Source of the DNA: Paragordius varius
Taxonomy: Eukaryota > Nematomorpha
Reading direction: 5' to 3'
DNA length: 64,000 bases
Assembly: GCA_964247055.1 (NCBI GenBank)
Contig: OZ176051.1
Location: forward strand, 14,508,001 to 14,572,000
The notes under the pieces were generated by a model. The model did no database searches, was not told the origin of the DNA, and saw only the letters and a program-made list of their open reading frames with translations. A program made the position numbers and the translations under genes. Of the stretch, positions 34,395 to 46,970 are shown one piece after another. Position 1 is the first letter of the stretch; every line of letters begins with the position of its first letter.

Positions 34395-34789
34395 GCATTT
34401 ACAAATGGATTCAGGATCTAATGTTTTAGGTGAGTTGAAAAAGTGTAGAAGGACAATAAGATATAATTTCACCAAAAAATTCAAGGTTAAAGACAAAGAG
34501 AGATATATCGCTGACATATTTACACTTAGTTTATTTACATATATGATTCATATTAAATTACGAAGGTCTGTGTGGGTTGACCATTCGAAATGGATATTTA
34601 ATCACTTTTCGAATATTTTTAAGTTATAATTTACACTTAATCATTTCATTTCGAACTTTACGCTTTTTAGAATTATTATGTTTCACTAATTTAATCGGTT
34701 TGGGTGTTTTTTAAAAATTTTAGTCTTATCATCAAATTTTAAAAGATTTGGCTGTTTCATATCCATATTATTATTTAGGTGTAATATAT

Positions 34790-35290
34790 ATTCAAACAAA
34801 TTCTAGAAAGCATCAATTAGAGTAAAAAATCATGACTAAACGTAATTTATTAGAAGTTAATTAAAAACAACTATACTTATATAGACCTTAATTTTAATAT
34901 TACTTTATAATCATTAAAAACTATAAAGTGATATTTTAGATACTTAATATATTTAAAAAACAGGATTTAAGAAATGTTTTTTTTTTGAAAAAATATTTGT
35001 CTTTTAGTTATCGTGAACTGCATTAATGGCAATTCAGCTTATATATTTTTGTAAAAACCTAACTATATTTCCAAAGTCAACCTAGAATTGGTGACAGCCT
35101 GTACCGCATACAATAAACCTAAGTTAACAGGAGAATATAAATATTAAAATCAATTCAGGTGTTGTCAAATATTTTCACCTGCTTTTTGCAAATCCAGTTT
35201 TTTGTTTGAATTAGAATGTTGTCTTTATGATTTATTGGATATTATATAAATATTGTGCCGGAAACTGATTGTTGGAAACTATTTGTTAAA
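34790..35290. other. Unassigned AT-rich DNA
   Basis: It has a faint MITE-A resemblance near 34,960-35,010 ('aaaaaatatttgtcttttag') but no termini. Nothing else is recognisable. Confidence 0.35.
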
Positions 35291-35299
35291 CATTTCTAC

Positions 35300-36125
35300 A
35301 ACGTCCTCAAAAATATAAGTGCTATTCAGAGTGTCTGTCACTTGTTTTGTGAGATCGAGCATTGTGTTACCATTTTGCCAAGTCTTCTGACCCATTCTCG
35401 GTCTTTTGATTAAGGCATGGTTTAATATATCATTTTTTAACGATAGTGCTGTGTATTAATGGTTTTACCGAGATTCATAAGTTTATACGAACAATACCGC
35501 TCTGGTCACACCATATACAGAGGATGGTCTTTTTGCCGACGTCACTAACTTTCGTGGGAAGGAACCGGCTGGTCAAGTGAAATCCATTTTTTTCCTAAGA
35601 TGGACCTCAAGCCATTCAACATTACCCATCTAATATGGATAAAAAGTGTCCTTTTGTGATATTGAAGCAGGATTTTAGCAGTTACTTTGCGATGTTCTTG
35701 ACGTTTCTTCGGATTGTGGGGAACCATTTAACGACTTTATTAGTTTTTCCTATTGATCGTAGGCGATTGATCGCTTTTATGATATATGGAAATACCAATT
35801 GTTCTTCTGAACTGGGTCTCATCCAATAATTTTTCCACTTTAGCGTCCTCGCAGTTGTGTAATATATCAGGCGTTCTGCTCTTTCACATAAATAATTTGA
35901 AACCATGTATCACATGGGTTAATAAAAAGGGCATGTTTCCATAAGTGTTTACCAGTCAACGATAACGCTCAATAGCCTTTTCTTGGAATGGCAATGCATG
36001 GTGCCTAATTGTTCTATTTTAGGCACAAAATTGACATGTATATTAATCGCTAAAAACTATTTGGGCGAATTCAACTTGTGTGTTATTGTAGTTCTAGAAG
36101 AATGAACAAAATAGTGTCTGTATTT
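35300..36125 (-). mobile_element. mariner transposon relic
   Basis: On the minus strand the order is a 5' part ('acacaagttgaattcgccca', 'gtgcctaaaatag'), a middle reading LIYYTTARTLKWKNYWMRP, and a transposase core with KWFPTIRRNVKNIAK and VGKKTILCIW, the latter resembling the conserved mariner KKxxLCxWWD segment. The C-terminal part follows to about 35,300. Stops and frameshifts break every domain. It faces the 12.7-14.3 kb relic across the inverted duplication. Confidence 0.6.
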
Positions 36126-36439
36126 CGTCTGTGTTCTTTTTTATGATGTATTCTCTTAATATAAAAACTATAACTATACCTGATAAAATAGTTTGGTAAA
36201 ATATAAATTTTTGATATTTTCCGATATCATATGAAATTTTTTTTTGAAATCGGAAAAAATTATGGATGGCCTTTTTCTAACATAATTTATTTAAAAATGA
36301 CATATATAAATTGTTTTTTATTTAAAAAATAATAAAAATAATTGAATAAAGAGGTACGAGGTTATTGTCAAAATTAATTGTGCAAGCATTTTGTTTTAAT
36401 TTATAAAAAATATACAGTTTAGAGTCTCTTTTTTCCTTT
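36126..36439. other. Unassigned AT-rich DNA
   Basis: No open frame, repeat family or motif was recognised. Confidence 0.4.
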
Positions 36440-36612
36440 TATGTTAAAGGGTAAGGACTTTAATTGTATCCGGACATGAAGGCTTTAACACTCGCCTGCC
36501 TATCCAGGGCTGAGGGTGATAATGGAAAAATTGCGTAGTTTCGGGGTTCGAACTCTGGCACGCAGTGTAAGAGTCCCGCACCCTGCCTACTATACCAACA
36601 CGCCTTCTACCG
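36440..36612 (-). mobile_element. tRNA-Lys-derived SINE, best copy in the window
   Basis: On the minus strand the head reads GGCGTGTTGGTATAGTAGGC (A-box region), then GGGACTCTTACACTG (CTT in the anticodon place, as in tRNA-Lys), then AGAGTTCGAACCCC (B box). A tRNA-unrelated tail follows ('tatcaccctcagccctggat' to 'gtccttaccc'). The anticodon stem no longer pairs, so it is not a working tRNA. SINEs of this type use the LINE machinery in trans. Confidence 0.65.
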
Positions 36613-37374
36613 TTTTAATTTGTTAATAGTAAAAAATATAAACAAATATAAAACCATAATCTGGCTTTTGAATTTACTAAAAAATTAATTCTTTGCATGT
36701 TTTTTGACATATAATTCTATATATCCAAATCATATTGGCTAATAAATAATTGATTACTCTACCCGTTTACATTATAGTTTCGACTTATTTAAAACAGCTT
36801 AAAGCATACACGACCGTGGCTCGCACTCTAAGATAGACAGCGCATATATACCAAAAATTCTCAATATCTCACAAGATGGCTGGACTCTGTAGGGAGAGAA
36901 TCAAATAAATTATTAAAAATTGAGACAAATATTGTGAACGAATCGAAAAATTACTTATATTATAATTTAAAGAAGTTTGTTTCGCCTTAAAAAGTTACAT
37001 ATATCCCCATATTTAGGCGAAACCATATACAGCTGCAGCTAACTCATTTTGAAAATTTCAATAATTTAATTTTTTATATAATTACCCGAGCAGGTTGAGA
37101 ATGGTTAATGCCCCAGACTTTAAACTTGGGGATGAGTATGCCAGAATTAAATAATTTTAAAACTAAACATCTTTTCATGACCACCTTGGGAACCTTTTTA
37201 ATTAAATTTTTATGCGTCAAAAAATTTTTTCTTCTCTATTATTTTATATAGTAGTTACCTCAAGATATAGAGTACGGTTGGTTAAACAAATAATAACATT
37301 TTTATGTATAAAGTAGGACTTATGGTAATAAGGTAAAGAAATAATTATAAAGACAAAGTGAAAACTAGAGAAGA
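36613..37374. other. Unassigned AT-rich DNA
   Basis: No gene, repeat or motif could be supported here. Confidence 0.4.
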
Positions 37375-37802
37375 TACAGTAAAAATTGTATTAAACGGAC
37401 AAAACAATATAAAGACAATATTTTTCTTTAAAAGACAACCATGCTTTTTAAATTAAATTTATTGAATATTACTTATTGTTTTGGGTGCAAAATAGGGATT
37501 AGATATGTAAATTGATAATATACTCTTTATTATTAAAATGTAATCAAGTAGTTTATGTAGGAAATTTTTTTCTAAAACTCAATCATACTTTTAAAATCTT
37601 GATTTTTTTATAAATATAAATCATTGTTGTTATTAAAGTATAAACTAGAATTGTATATTGTTAACACAATCGATACATATTCTACGATTGTAATTAAATG
37701 GTAATAGGATAAATTAAGGTTTAAAAAAGTATGGTTGTCTTTAAAAAAAAAATTGCCTTTAGATTTTTACATTTTGTCCGTAAAATTACAATCTTTACTG
37801 TA
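37375..37802. mobile_element. MITE-A copy, unusually long
   Basis: TA-CAGTAAAAATTGTATTAAA at the left and 'acattttgtccgtaaaatta' then TTTACTG-TA at the right. It is about 430 bases instead of 270-300 because a stretch resembling a second left-arm interior ('aactcaatcatacttttaaa') is present, suggesting an internal duplication or nested copy. Confidence 0.75.
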
Positions 37803-37824
37803 TGTACTCCTAATAATCTATTTT

Positions 37825-39190
37825 TGGAATTTTTTTGGTTGGTTGATTGGAAACTTGTATACGATTATCCGTTAGCGATATTTTAGGATAACTTTCCCCA
37901 TTCGGTTCTGTCATGAGCTTTTAGAGATAGTTTTGGCAGGGAATTTTAGAAAGCGATATAATTTGGTTTATCCGACGAATACGTCTCCGGCCGCCTTCTG
38001 TCTTGCCATTTACTCTTCCTAACATTATTTTACGAGTAAATTTAGTTTGGCATGTTTAGAAAAAAAAACTAGTCAATATTCAAAAGGGTCCAAAAGTATG
38101 GAGCTAACATCTAAAAATGATGTCATAAATGTTTTTGCTTATTGTTGTTGTTGTTTAGAAGCTAGTCACGTAGCGACTCTTAGCTTTCTCATAAAAAAGC
38201 GTTTTTTATTACATGCAGTCTTGAGACTTTCGAATTATTTAGGAAAGGGTAAGGTTTGTTACTGATTAAATAATATCAGGAAACCGCTTTTTGGGACAGC
38301 CTCTCCATTCAACCAAAGAAGAAGGATTTTTCATGGAATCGGATCGAGAATATAGCCTAAATATTTTAATTGCATGTACATCACCAAATCGTAGAGTAAA
38401 AATTTTGGTTTGATGAAGTTTAATATATTGATTTAATGGGCCTTCCAGGATACACCCAAAATTTTCCGAAAGCATGACATTCGAAAGGAGTTGATGCAGG
38501 CTTTGCCACGGGGTAAATCATTCCTTTTAAGATGGCTAATTAGGTTGGATTTCATATGACCAAAGTTCAAATTTCTGAACAGCTTGCCCATGGTAGTGCG
38601 ATCTAAGTGCACGTAGTACAAGATCTGTACTGCCGTCAGATGCGTTTATTTAACCTGAATACTTGCAGTAATCGGCTGATTAGATAAAGGAGACATTGAG
38701 TTATATTGGTATATGGGGGGGGGGGGGAGGGGGGGGCATTGAGCAACATTAGTTTGGATTAAGATAGGCTAGGCTTCAGACCCATCACACTTGCTTTGAC
38801 GGTAAGTCATTTAAGAGATATATCATGTCCGGATGAGATTCAGTCAAGAGAACCGTATCATCAGCATTTCGGAGATTTGCATGCTGTAAGTCCACCGATG
38901 CGCCCTCCAAATTGATGAGGGAATTCACGATTGCGAATTAAAGTTTCTGAGTATATAAAAGGGGAGATAGGACACATCATTGTCTCACATCTCTAAGTAT
39001 ATGGAAGCAGTCAGTGTGGCCGTATTGTGATTTGATGGCCATTTGCTTAAAATACAACGATTTCAACAAAAGTATTATGTGGGCGAAAACTCCGGAAGTT
39101 CTTCTAGAGACAGTCGTAGTTGACTGTATCAAACGCCGTACTGAAGTCCAAAAAACAGCAGTATAAATTTCAAAAATTCAAATATCTCTG
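37825..39190 (-). pseudogene. Decayed RTE-type LINE (reverse transcriptase C-terminal half)
   Basis: On the minus strand from high to low coordinate: FLDFSTAFDTVNYDCL-like, SLYFKQMAIKSQYGH, a RQGCVLSP-like motif, NLRNADDTVLLTESHPDM (the catalytic YADD with Asn for Tyr), then FRMSCFRKILGVSWKAH, and a basic RRR segment near 38,000. The 'ggttggttga' at 37,837 matches the (AACC)-type tail of the other LINEs. Multiple stops and shifts are present. Confidence 0.7.
38714..38739. repeat. Poly-G tract inside the LINE relic
   Basis: A near-pure G run (13 G, A, 4 or more G blocks) is out of place in this AT-rich window. Length may be unreliable in the assembly. Confidence 0.8.
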
Positions 39191-40600
39191 ATTTTCAAAA
39201 TTAATTTTAATTTGTTATGGATATTTTTTAAGCTAAAATTTTGATCAAGCGCCTTTTTAATAAGCCGGTAAGGCTTGATTTTCTCAGCACCACCATTTAA
39301 AATATCATGAATGGAAAAGTAATTTTTAAATTTATGGATCTTCTATTATTCTGAATACCGCCTGGCAGAAATTTTAGTTGAGAGTTTTAGTTAAATTGTA
39401 TAGAGTTCCCCAATAAAATAAGTGAAAAATTGACCTTAAATCTATTATAAGTCCACGCTATCAGAGCATGTATTATCATATATTTTGCCTATATCGATGA
39501 TAATTTTCTGTGACTCCACCGTCTCTAACATAAGCTACTATTTAATAATCCAGATTCGAGTCAATTTTATAAGCTAAGACACATTGTTGAATATTCCGAC
39601 ATATAAAAATAACGTGGCCCTCTAATTTTTAGAATTGAGAAAAATCAATACAATCAGATATTTCTCGTATAAAGCCAAAAATTTAAGCCCATTGTAAGCA
39701 ACCGATGATAGTGTATGAATACACCAAAAAGCCATATCTATGGGATATTACCAAAGCCGCTTGGAACCCAAGCCCAAATTTGGAGCTGGTCCAGCTGTTC
39801 TTTACATTTCTTTTCGATTTTTAAACCGGTTATTTAAATAGTGTTACCTATTCTAAAACAGTTCTTAGAATTTCAAAACTGTTCAGGTCCTCAAATTTTT
39901 ATAGTTTCCAAACTGGTTCTCTGTAGAATAAAATCGGTCCTTAAAATGATTCCCATTATATCCAAATATCTAATAACTCAACAACAAAAACTTTTTTAAC
40001 AGCCATTCTTGTAGATTTAAAGTATATTTCATTAAATTACATAATTAGTAAGTATATCTGAAAATAATTTGTCTAACACCTAAAATTTTTTTTTATTAGG
40101 TATCGATAATTTTTGGCCTTGGTTTAACATTAACATTAAATTTTATTATATCATTCAAGCGCAAACTTAATCTTTTGAATGATAGTTGGTCATATACATC
40201 AATCAAAAGTTATTTATGTATATATGATGACAAATTTCAACCTTTAAAAAAATCAAAATTTCATACCCTCTAATTATAAAATTATATAAATTATTTTAAT
40301 ATAATTATTAGAGTTAATATATTAAAAATCTTTGAAAAAGCAGGTTTTTATGGATAAAATGCATAGCTATAACTGTAAATTTATTACATCGTTAAATAAA
40401 TCGAAATTCCCTCTTTGTTTTTAGTTGAAGTTTCGAAATTATAAATCTCCTAACGAAAATAAATTATTATTGATGAGATGGTAATTTTTTAAAAAACAAA
40501 AGTAAAAATATCTGTTTTAAATGACATAAAAGCAATAAATAAGTGTTTTAAAATGACTATAGAATAGTAATCAATCAAGCCTCAAAAGTTTTTCTCAAAA
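39191..40600. other. Unassigned AT-rich DNA between two LINE relics
   Basis: No reading frame or repeat family was recognised across this 1.4 kb. Confidence 0.4.
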
Positions 40601-41640
40601 TAATTCACAGGTGTATCCAAGGCATAAGCCGAACTTTCTAACATCCCAGTGGGATTTAGAACCAACTGCGGATGCAGGGACATGATTGGCAATATCCGCT
40701 GGATATTTGAAAACAAATCGAATTTCAGAAAGAAACCCATATCTGCTTCATTAATTTTTTAAAGGCCTTCGACAGCGTGAAGCAAGACTCGCTGTGGAAT
40801 GCACCATATCAGATTGGAGTATCAGATCATATTATAAACATCATCAAATCCCTTTACTCCAATTCATCATCATAAAAACCCCACGCGGCACAAATTGGAT
40901 ACGAATGAACAATAGTTTAGCACAAGGATGCGTCCTTTCACCGACTCTTTTTAACGTTTGCATAGAAAGTGTATTAAGAAATATAGATAAAGATAATGGC
41001 ATAAGCATAGCCGGCAATATCATATTATCCCTTCACTATGCTGACGACACCATACTGCTGTCACAGTGAAAAACCTAAAAAAACTTATAACGGAATTTTC
41101 AACTTAATGTCAAAAAGTCGGTATGACGATCAATTACAAAAACTAAAATTATGAATATAAACGCTCAAAATCATTACAACAATTTATTCTTTGACAACCA
41201 AAAAATCGAAGTAATCTCCCAGTACACTTATTTAGGCTGTCCTATCATTACGACTAACAACATCCTCCCGACATCAGGAGATGAAGAATAGGATTAATCA
41301 AAAATGATAAAATATAATAAACTATGGTCGTCACATGACATCAAACTCAAAACAAAAATCCGATTAGTTAAATCCTTAATATTCCCTAGTACGCTATACG
41401 CGTCAGGAAGTTGGACAATAAAGAAAGGATGACGAAAGATACATTAACGTCTTCAAAATGGGATGCTGGAGGAAAATACTACAAATCACCTGGAAAGACA
41501 TAATAAAGAACACCGTAATCCTTAACAAAAAAAATCCCGATATACACCTGATCGGCATGTGCTTCAAAATGAAATTATCATGCATATTTTAACCTAATAA
41601 AATTAAAAATATGGCTGCGAAAAGTTTGAGATGAATGTTA
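40600..41640 (+). pseudogene. Decayed LINE (reverse transcriptase fragment)
   Basis: Plus-strand pieces follow a LINE reverse transcriptase: FINFLKAFDSVKQDSLW, HIINIIKSLYSNS, AQGCVLSPTLFNVCIES (open 40,794-41,069), the catalytic LHYADDTILLS, then KTKIMNINAQNH, ISQYTYLGCPI and KTKIRLVKSLIFPSTLY. It is related to, but clearly diverged from, the RTE element at 45.8 kb. There are at least three frame breaks. Confidence 0.75.
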
Positions 41641-41719
41641 TTAGGTTAAAAAGTGTTAAGCATTAAACAATATTATTAACAAAAAAGAAGATTATATAAA
41701 ATGCAAAACCAATTTAACT

Positions 41720-42002
41720 TAATAGAAAAATTGAAATTTCACTGACAAAACGTGAAAATATAAGGAAAGACAAATATGTTTTTTGAAAAGACAACCGTAC
41801 TTTTTAAATCCTAATTTACAATATAACTTATTGTTTTAAATGGCAAAGTGTAAATTCATATAGAACTAACAGATTCGATTCTATATTTTACGATTGTAAT
41901 TAAATAGCTTATATAAGAAAAATTAAGTATATGGTTGTCTTTTAGATAAAAATATTCTTTATATTTTTACGCTTTGTCCGTATAATTTCAATTTTTACTG
42001 TA
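41720..42002. mobile_element. MITE-A copy
   Basis: 'aaaaattgaaatttcactga' then 'acaaaacgtgaaaatataag' at the left; 'acgctttgtccgtataattt' then TTTTTACTG-TA at the right. Confidence 0.8.
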
Positions 42003-42559
42003 TATTGATTTTTTTATTTATAACCAAAAACGATAATATATAAATTCAATTATTTTTAAAATTTGGTTATTTAAAAAATTACCCCTCATTTGTTATCTCG
42101 ATATAATATTTTTCCTGATACTACTAAGAATGCCTTTAAGAAATTACTACATTCGCAAAAAATCCTCTACTGCCATTAGCAAAAAATATTCGCCTTGGTA
42201 GCTGATAATACGCAAAATAAAATATCTATGTGACGCCCTAAAAAACATTATTGCCCTTTCAAATACGGAAAAAATCTTTATCAGTATTTGACGCTTCCAA
42301 TCAGTTTGCCACTGTTGAATACATATATAATCTGTTCTCAACTATCTGGGTACATGTAAACATTTCGGGCATGTTTTATATATTAAGTTAACTAGAATTG
42401 TGAATCAGAGCCATTATCATGCAGAATGCGGATGCTGACCATAACTATCAATTATTAAATATTCAATATTATAATTTTTTAACAAAGATTAATTTTCACA
42501 ACATTAATAAAGAAACTTTTGGTCAAAAGCGCGCCTGCTCCACACAAGTTTTAGCAGTT
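42003..42559. other. Unassigned DNA
   Basis: A 64-codon minus-strand ORF (42,147-42,341) has no recognisable domain, signal peptide or splice context, and I do not call it a gene. Confidence 0.35.
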
Positions 42560-43352
42560 TAAATAAAGGTACACCTCGGCAAAAAGTAAGCGGGAAATAG
42601 ATTCGACTCAGATCCATTTAATAAATTTCACATTAAAATACCAACACATACAAATTGATTCTGCCAAAAGATAGCGTCCTGTTTATATCTTTTAGTAAAT
42701 ATGTATATCTATACATTGATGTCGCCATTTTTGGGTAACCCTTTGGTAGTGTCATCATCACCCCAAATATTTTTAAGATCGGACTATAAATGTAATTTAT
42801 ATGACTTTAAAAATTGCGGCATCAACAGGTTGTGAGAAGCATTGTGAGATGGGCGCTTGGTCCCACAAATGAAAAGACAATAAACTGTAAGATTAATTGG
42901 ATGATACTAAACTCTAACTCAAGCATTACACATATCAAAAAACAATCAATCGTGTATACAGTAATATGAGAGACACTCGGTAAATAGGCTCACTTAATTT
43001 CAATGAAAGTTGAATCGCAAATTACAAAAATAATTGTAAATATTTGGTACAGCATCACAAAAAATTATTTTCCACCGAATTAAATTAACGGGAAATGCGT
43101 AATTTTAAAATATCAGTAAAATCATGGATTTCACCTTACCCAGCTGGTCGGCCAAATTGTTTTGGTAAAAAGATGGAGCTCTCTGTTTGCGCCGCGTTGA
43201 TAATTACTTTTAATACCTGCTTCAGTATTATTAAAGAAGTTGAATGGCTTGACAAATGGTTTTCGCCAAAGCACTGTTCACGCCATTCTATTAAGTTGAC
43301 GGAAGAAATGTGTAAAAACCCCAATGGCGATATTTTAAATAAAATAAACTAA
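42560..43352 (+). mobile_element. mariner transposon relic
   Basis: The 5' part has 'acatacaaattgattctgcc'. The interior has 'gtgagatgggcgcttggtcc'. The 3' part (43,095-43,352) is open and reads a mariner transposase C-terminus: EVEWLDKWFSPKHCSRHSIK, LTEEMCKNPNGDI, matching the family order of a Trp-Leu-Asp...Trp-Phe segment, a leucine/proline turn and a final NGD. The catalytic core is lost or unreadable. Confidence 0.6.
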
Positions 43353-45060
43353 AAATGACTACACCATGTGTATAGATTTTATATAAGAATGAGTTTAGAA
43401 AACCTATTTAGAAAATATGAGCCTGCATGTAAGATAGGCCTGATAAACACTGTATAAATCCGTTTATGTTCATCTAATTAATATTCAACAATATAGCCAA
43501 TAATAAAAGGCCTGCCAATATTATTATTTTATTGTAACTATGGAGGCGTCCCCTAGTAGAATATTACTATTATTAAAAACCGTTTATTATATTTGTACAA
43601 TCGTATACTTTATTAGATACAGAATAAATATAACAAACAGATTATGAATTTATTATATTGTAATATTAATATAAAAAATTATTTATATAATTCAAGCTAT
43701 TAATCTTGATTAAAAGATAAAATAAATTTTTGATTATGTGGTATTTGTGTCAAACACGATGAGCTTTTACACTGGGATCAACGTAAAAATCGTTACAGCT
43801 CGGACCGCAAATGTTAACTAAAAAAGTATATAAAAATAAATTAGCCATTTGCATTATCAAATAACGTTGACCTGCTCAATTATCCGAAAGTTGATTTAAC
43901 TATAAGAATATTTTTATTTAATTATGTCACGAAATTGTTTTAAATCATACTTTGCTTGTTAATTAATTTATGACCGTGTGGTGTTTAAGAAAGGTGTTTA
44001 TCGAGCTCTAAAGTGTTCAATATCGTAAAAAACCGAAAAATCGTAAAATCTGCACATTTCATAAAATTTTGGTAATATGCAGTATGAATAAATTTAACTA
44101 CCTGACTAGTTTTCTAAGAAATATTGGCAGAAAACATATGCAAGCATCATTATTGGCTAATAGGAGTAAAAAAACGAAAAAACAACAATAGGTTTTTAAG
44201 ATTGCCTTTTATGTGGTATATAAATGCAACTTTTAGCATTTTGTTAAGTAATATTAATGGCACAAAGTTGAGCGTTAAAGTTTTTAACTACATTCAGGAA
44301 AAATAGCCTTTTCTAAATAAAACCGAATTGTTTAAAACTAATTAGTACCATTTATAAAGAAATAGTATTTAATGGCATATTCTTTTAATTATACACAAAA
44401 AGTGTTTTCGTGATATTTATAAATCTACTCCCTATATGATGAAATACATTAAATGCTCCCTAATATTGACCATTTTCGTTGTAAAGCGTTATCTAAGCGT
44501 TTTATTAGAAAAACTAGTTTATATGGTATGAATTAACTTAGTTTTAAGAAAAGGTGCGTATTTTTTCTATTTCTTACACTTAAATTTGATGGCTTATACA
44601 AATATATTAAGAAACAAAATAACAAAACACGTTAAAGTGCAAAATGGAAATTTATAAATTCTTAAGAAAAATATCGTATTTATGGACATTTATATACTAC
44701 AGTAAAAATTTAAATTATTCAAGTGTAAAAGCAAAAAGAATAATAGCTGAACCTTTTTAGCTTGTTCAATAATTTTTATTAGCAAAGTAGGTAACATGTA
44801 AATTGGTAACACAATCCATGTATGACTTCATAAGCCATTATTGGAGAAGAAGCATTAATTCTTATCCCAATGACCGGCTTGAATAATATCCAAAATATGT
44901 TGTTCAATATATGGTTGCGTTTCTGCCAATGTTAATTCGAATTAAAAATTTAAAGAAATTATACCTGTATATTAGTGATAATTACATAAATTTATGACAA
45001 TATTTTGTTTACAATTTAATTTTCATCATTTATTTATCTATATATATTCTAACTCATTAA
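43353..45060. other. Unassigned AT-rich DNA
   Basis: Apart from a MITE-A half (44,697) nothing is recognised. The 60-codon ORF at 44,124-44,306 shows no domain. Confidence 0.4.
44697..44840. mobile_element. Left part of a MITE-A copy
   Basis: TA-CAGTAAAAATTTAAATTAT is well preserved, but the 'acggacaaaacg' block is replaced and the right arm is missing. Confidence 0.45.
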
Positions 45061-45094
45061 TATTATAACATCATAAAAAGTCAACATAAAAAAA

Positions 45095-45310
45095 AAATCA
45101 TAAATTGTTAAAATTTATTTATATTTTCCCGTTTATTGTCTACCATTTATGATCCTAAAACATACAAACATAATCCCTTGTTACATTACTATTAATACGA
45201 AAACAATAAGTAAAAAATAAATATTACATTTGTTAATAATAACGGGGCTTTTAAATTATTTTATAATTTATTAATAGATGGGATAATAGTCCTTTTACAT
45301 AAGAATTAAA
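45095..45310 (+). repeat. Unclassified repeat, copy 1 (inverted partner 61,205-61,452)
   Basis: 'tatttatattttcccgttta', 'acataatcccttgttacatt', 'taataataacggggctttta' and 'agtccttttacataagaatt' occur in the same order on the complement at 61.2-61.45 kb. No coding capacity. Confidence 0.7.
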
Positions 45311-45882
45311 ACAGACAAACCTCAGTCTTTACAAATTAAATATTATATTTGTGTTTTTTAATATTAATTTATTTAAAATTTTTAAATAAGTCATAAAATT
45401 AAGGTATATTCATGCATGAAACCATGTGATTGAAAGCGGCAAATTTAAGGATAGTATTATTTTATTTTATTCTATAAATATATTTAAAAAATATGTTTCC
45501 TTTTAGTAATTATTAATCCTTTTCTTTGTTTTGTGGAGTTTTTATTTTATTTGTATGCTAAGTATGTAATTTAAAGAGTAACATAATTCTTAAGTCATCA
45601 AAAATCATTATTATACATATCTCTTTTTTTTTTCTCTCTACTCCTTGGTGCCTAATTATTTTATTTTTACTAGCCTAGCCATAATTTCTTTATATTTTTC
45701 TTTTAGGATTGCCAGACAGAGTGAAATATTAATATTTATAATTTACCCAAATTAACAACATTTATAGATTACTCTTTAATTTTAATTATTCTAGATATTT
45801 ATTTTTTGTAAAGAGGGTAAGTGAGAGGGAAGGCAGTGGCAAACCACCCTCGATTATTACTGCCAAAAAATAGTTTTTCTAT

Positions 45883-46512
45883 ATGAATTTAACAAGAATT
45901 TTTAAAGTTGGATGCTGGAACGTACGTTCCTTAACATCAACCAAACAGGTGATAATTGAAAAGGAAATGGAAAGATTGAACATAGATATACTGGGTCTAA
46001 CGGAAACCAAGCAAAAAGGTAGCGCGAAAGTACAAAACGAAAATTATACATTGTTAAGATCGGGGAGAGATGACCAGAAATCTGAAGGCGTTGCAGTATT
46101 AATAAAAAACAAATTAAATAAAAGTCTCATTAGTTATGCACCGTATACACCCAGAATCATGAGTATTAGGCTGAATGCCAAGCCACTTAAATTTACATAC
46201 ATAGTAGTCTATGCAACTACGTCAAACGCTCCCAAAGAAGACATTGAGGACTTTTATGCAACGTAAATAGTTTTGGATGAAACGAAGAAAGGAGATATGA
46301 TTATCATAGGAGGGGATTGGAACAGCAAAGTTGGTAGAGGTAGAGTAGATCAAATAGTCGGGCCATATGGATTGGGAGAACGAAACGAGGCCGGGGAAGC
46401 ACTGATCAATTTTTGTCAAGAAAATGAGATGATGATAACCAACACATGGTTTCCACAACACAATAGGAGGTTATACACATGGACCTCTCCATGTGGTAAA
46501 GAATCAAATTGA
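45883..46512 (+). pseudogene. LINE endonuclease domain (APE type)
   Basis: In one frame, with a single TAA at 46,264-46,266, it shows the apurinic-endonuclease motifs in order: VGCWNVRSL, LGLTETKQKG (catalytic Glu), an SEGVAVLI segment, IIIGGDWNSKVGRG (Asp and Asn), and YTWTSP. The SDH motif lies after a frameshift, in the piece at 46,493-46,906 (SSDHELL). The domain nicks target DNA to prime reverse transcription. The start at 45,883 is the first ATG after the 5' region. Confidence 0.8.
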
Positions 46513-46906
46513 TTACATAATGTTTCCTCAAAAATGGAAAAGCTCTATAATCGATACCAAAACAAGCAAAAGCAGCGATTGCTCTAGCGATCATGAGCTT
46601 CTAATAACCAAAATCAAACTTAAAATAATTAAAAATAAGGTTAAACAGATATACAGATATGACACTCGCAACATTCCAAATAGTTTTAGAACAGAAACCA
46701 AAGATAGATTAGGAAGATTGGACAATGGATGTAGCTCAGAACAATTATGGGGAACGATAAAAAATGTTGTTAATGAAGTGGCAAAAGAAAAAGTGCAGAG
46801 AGTAAAGAGGAAAGATAACAAATGGATATCAGAAAAGAGTATAGAGATAGCAGAAAAGAGGAGAAAAGCTAAATCAAGAGGTGATAATAAAATGGTAATT
46901 ATATAA
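46493..46906 (+). pseudogene. LINE linker region, shifted frame
   Basis: It continues the same polyprotein after a frame change: NQIDYIMFPQKWKSSI, then SSDHELL (end of the endonuclease) and a basic linker KRKDNKWISEKSIEIAEKRR. It ends at a stop before the frame returns in the next piece. Confidence 0.75.
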
Positions 46907-46970
46907 CAAAGAATTTCAACGACAAACAAGGAAGGATTACGAAGATTTTCTTAATAAACAATGTCTGGAA

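Larger units (their letters stand above)
28020..34780 (-). repeat. Right arm of the 20 kb inverted duplication
   Basis: Complement of the left arm 14,530-21,450. It contains a MITE-A unique to this arm (31,336-31,608) and lacks the three MITE-A copies of the left intron 1. Flanking mariner relics outside both arms face inward, so the true arm ends may lie further out. Confidence 0.85.

Noticed and set aside
34405-34629. 74-codon plus-strand ORF with basic residues
   Set aside because: Sits in the promoter side of the minus-strand gene. The homologous stretch of the left arm does not keep the frame.
36530-36612. A functional tRNA-Lys gene
   Set aside because: A and B boxes are present, but the anticodon and acceptor stems do not pair and the sequence continues into a SINE tail.
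46222-46929. Minus-strand ORFs of 79, 62 and 112 codons
   Set aside because: Antisense of the LINE, which shows endonuclease and reverse-transcriptase motifs on the plus strand.
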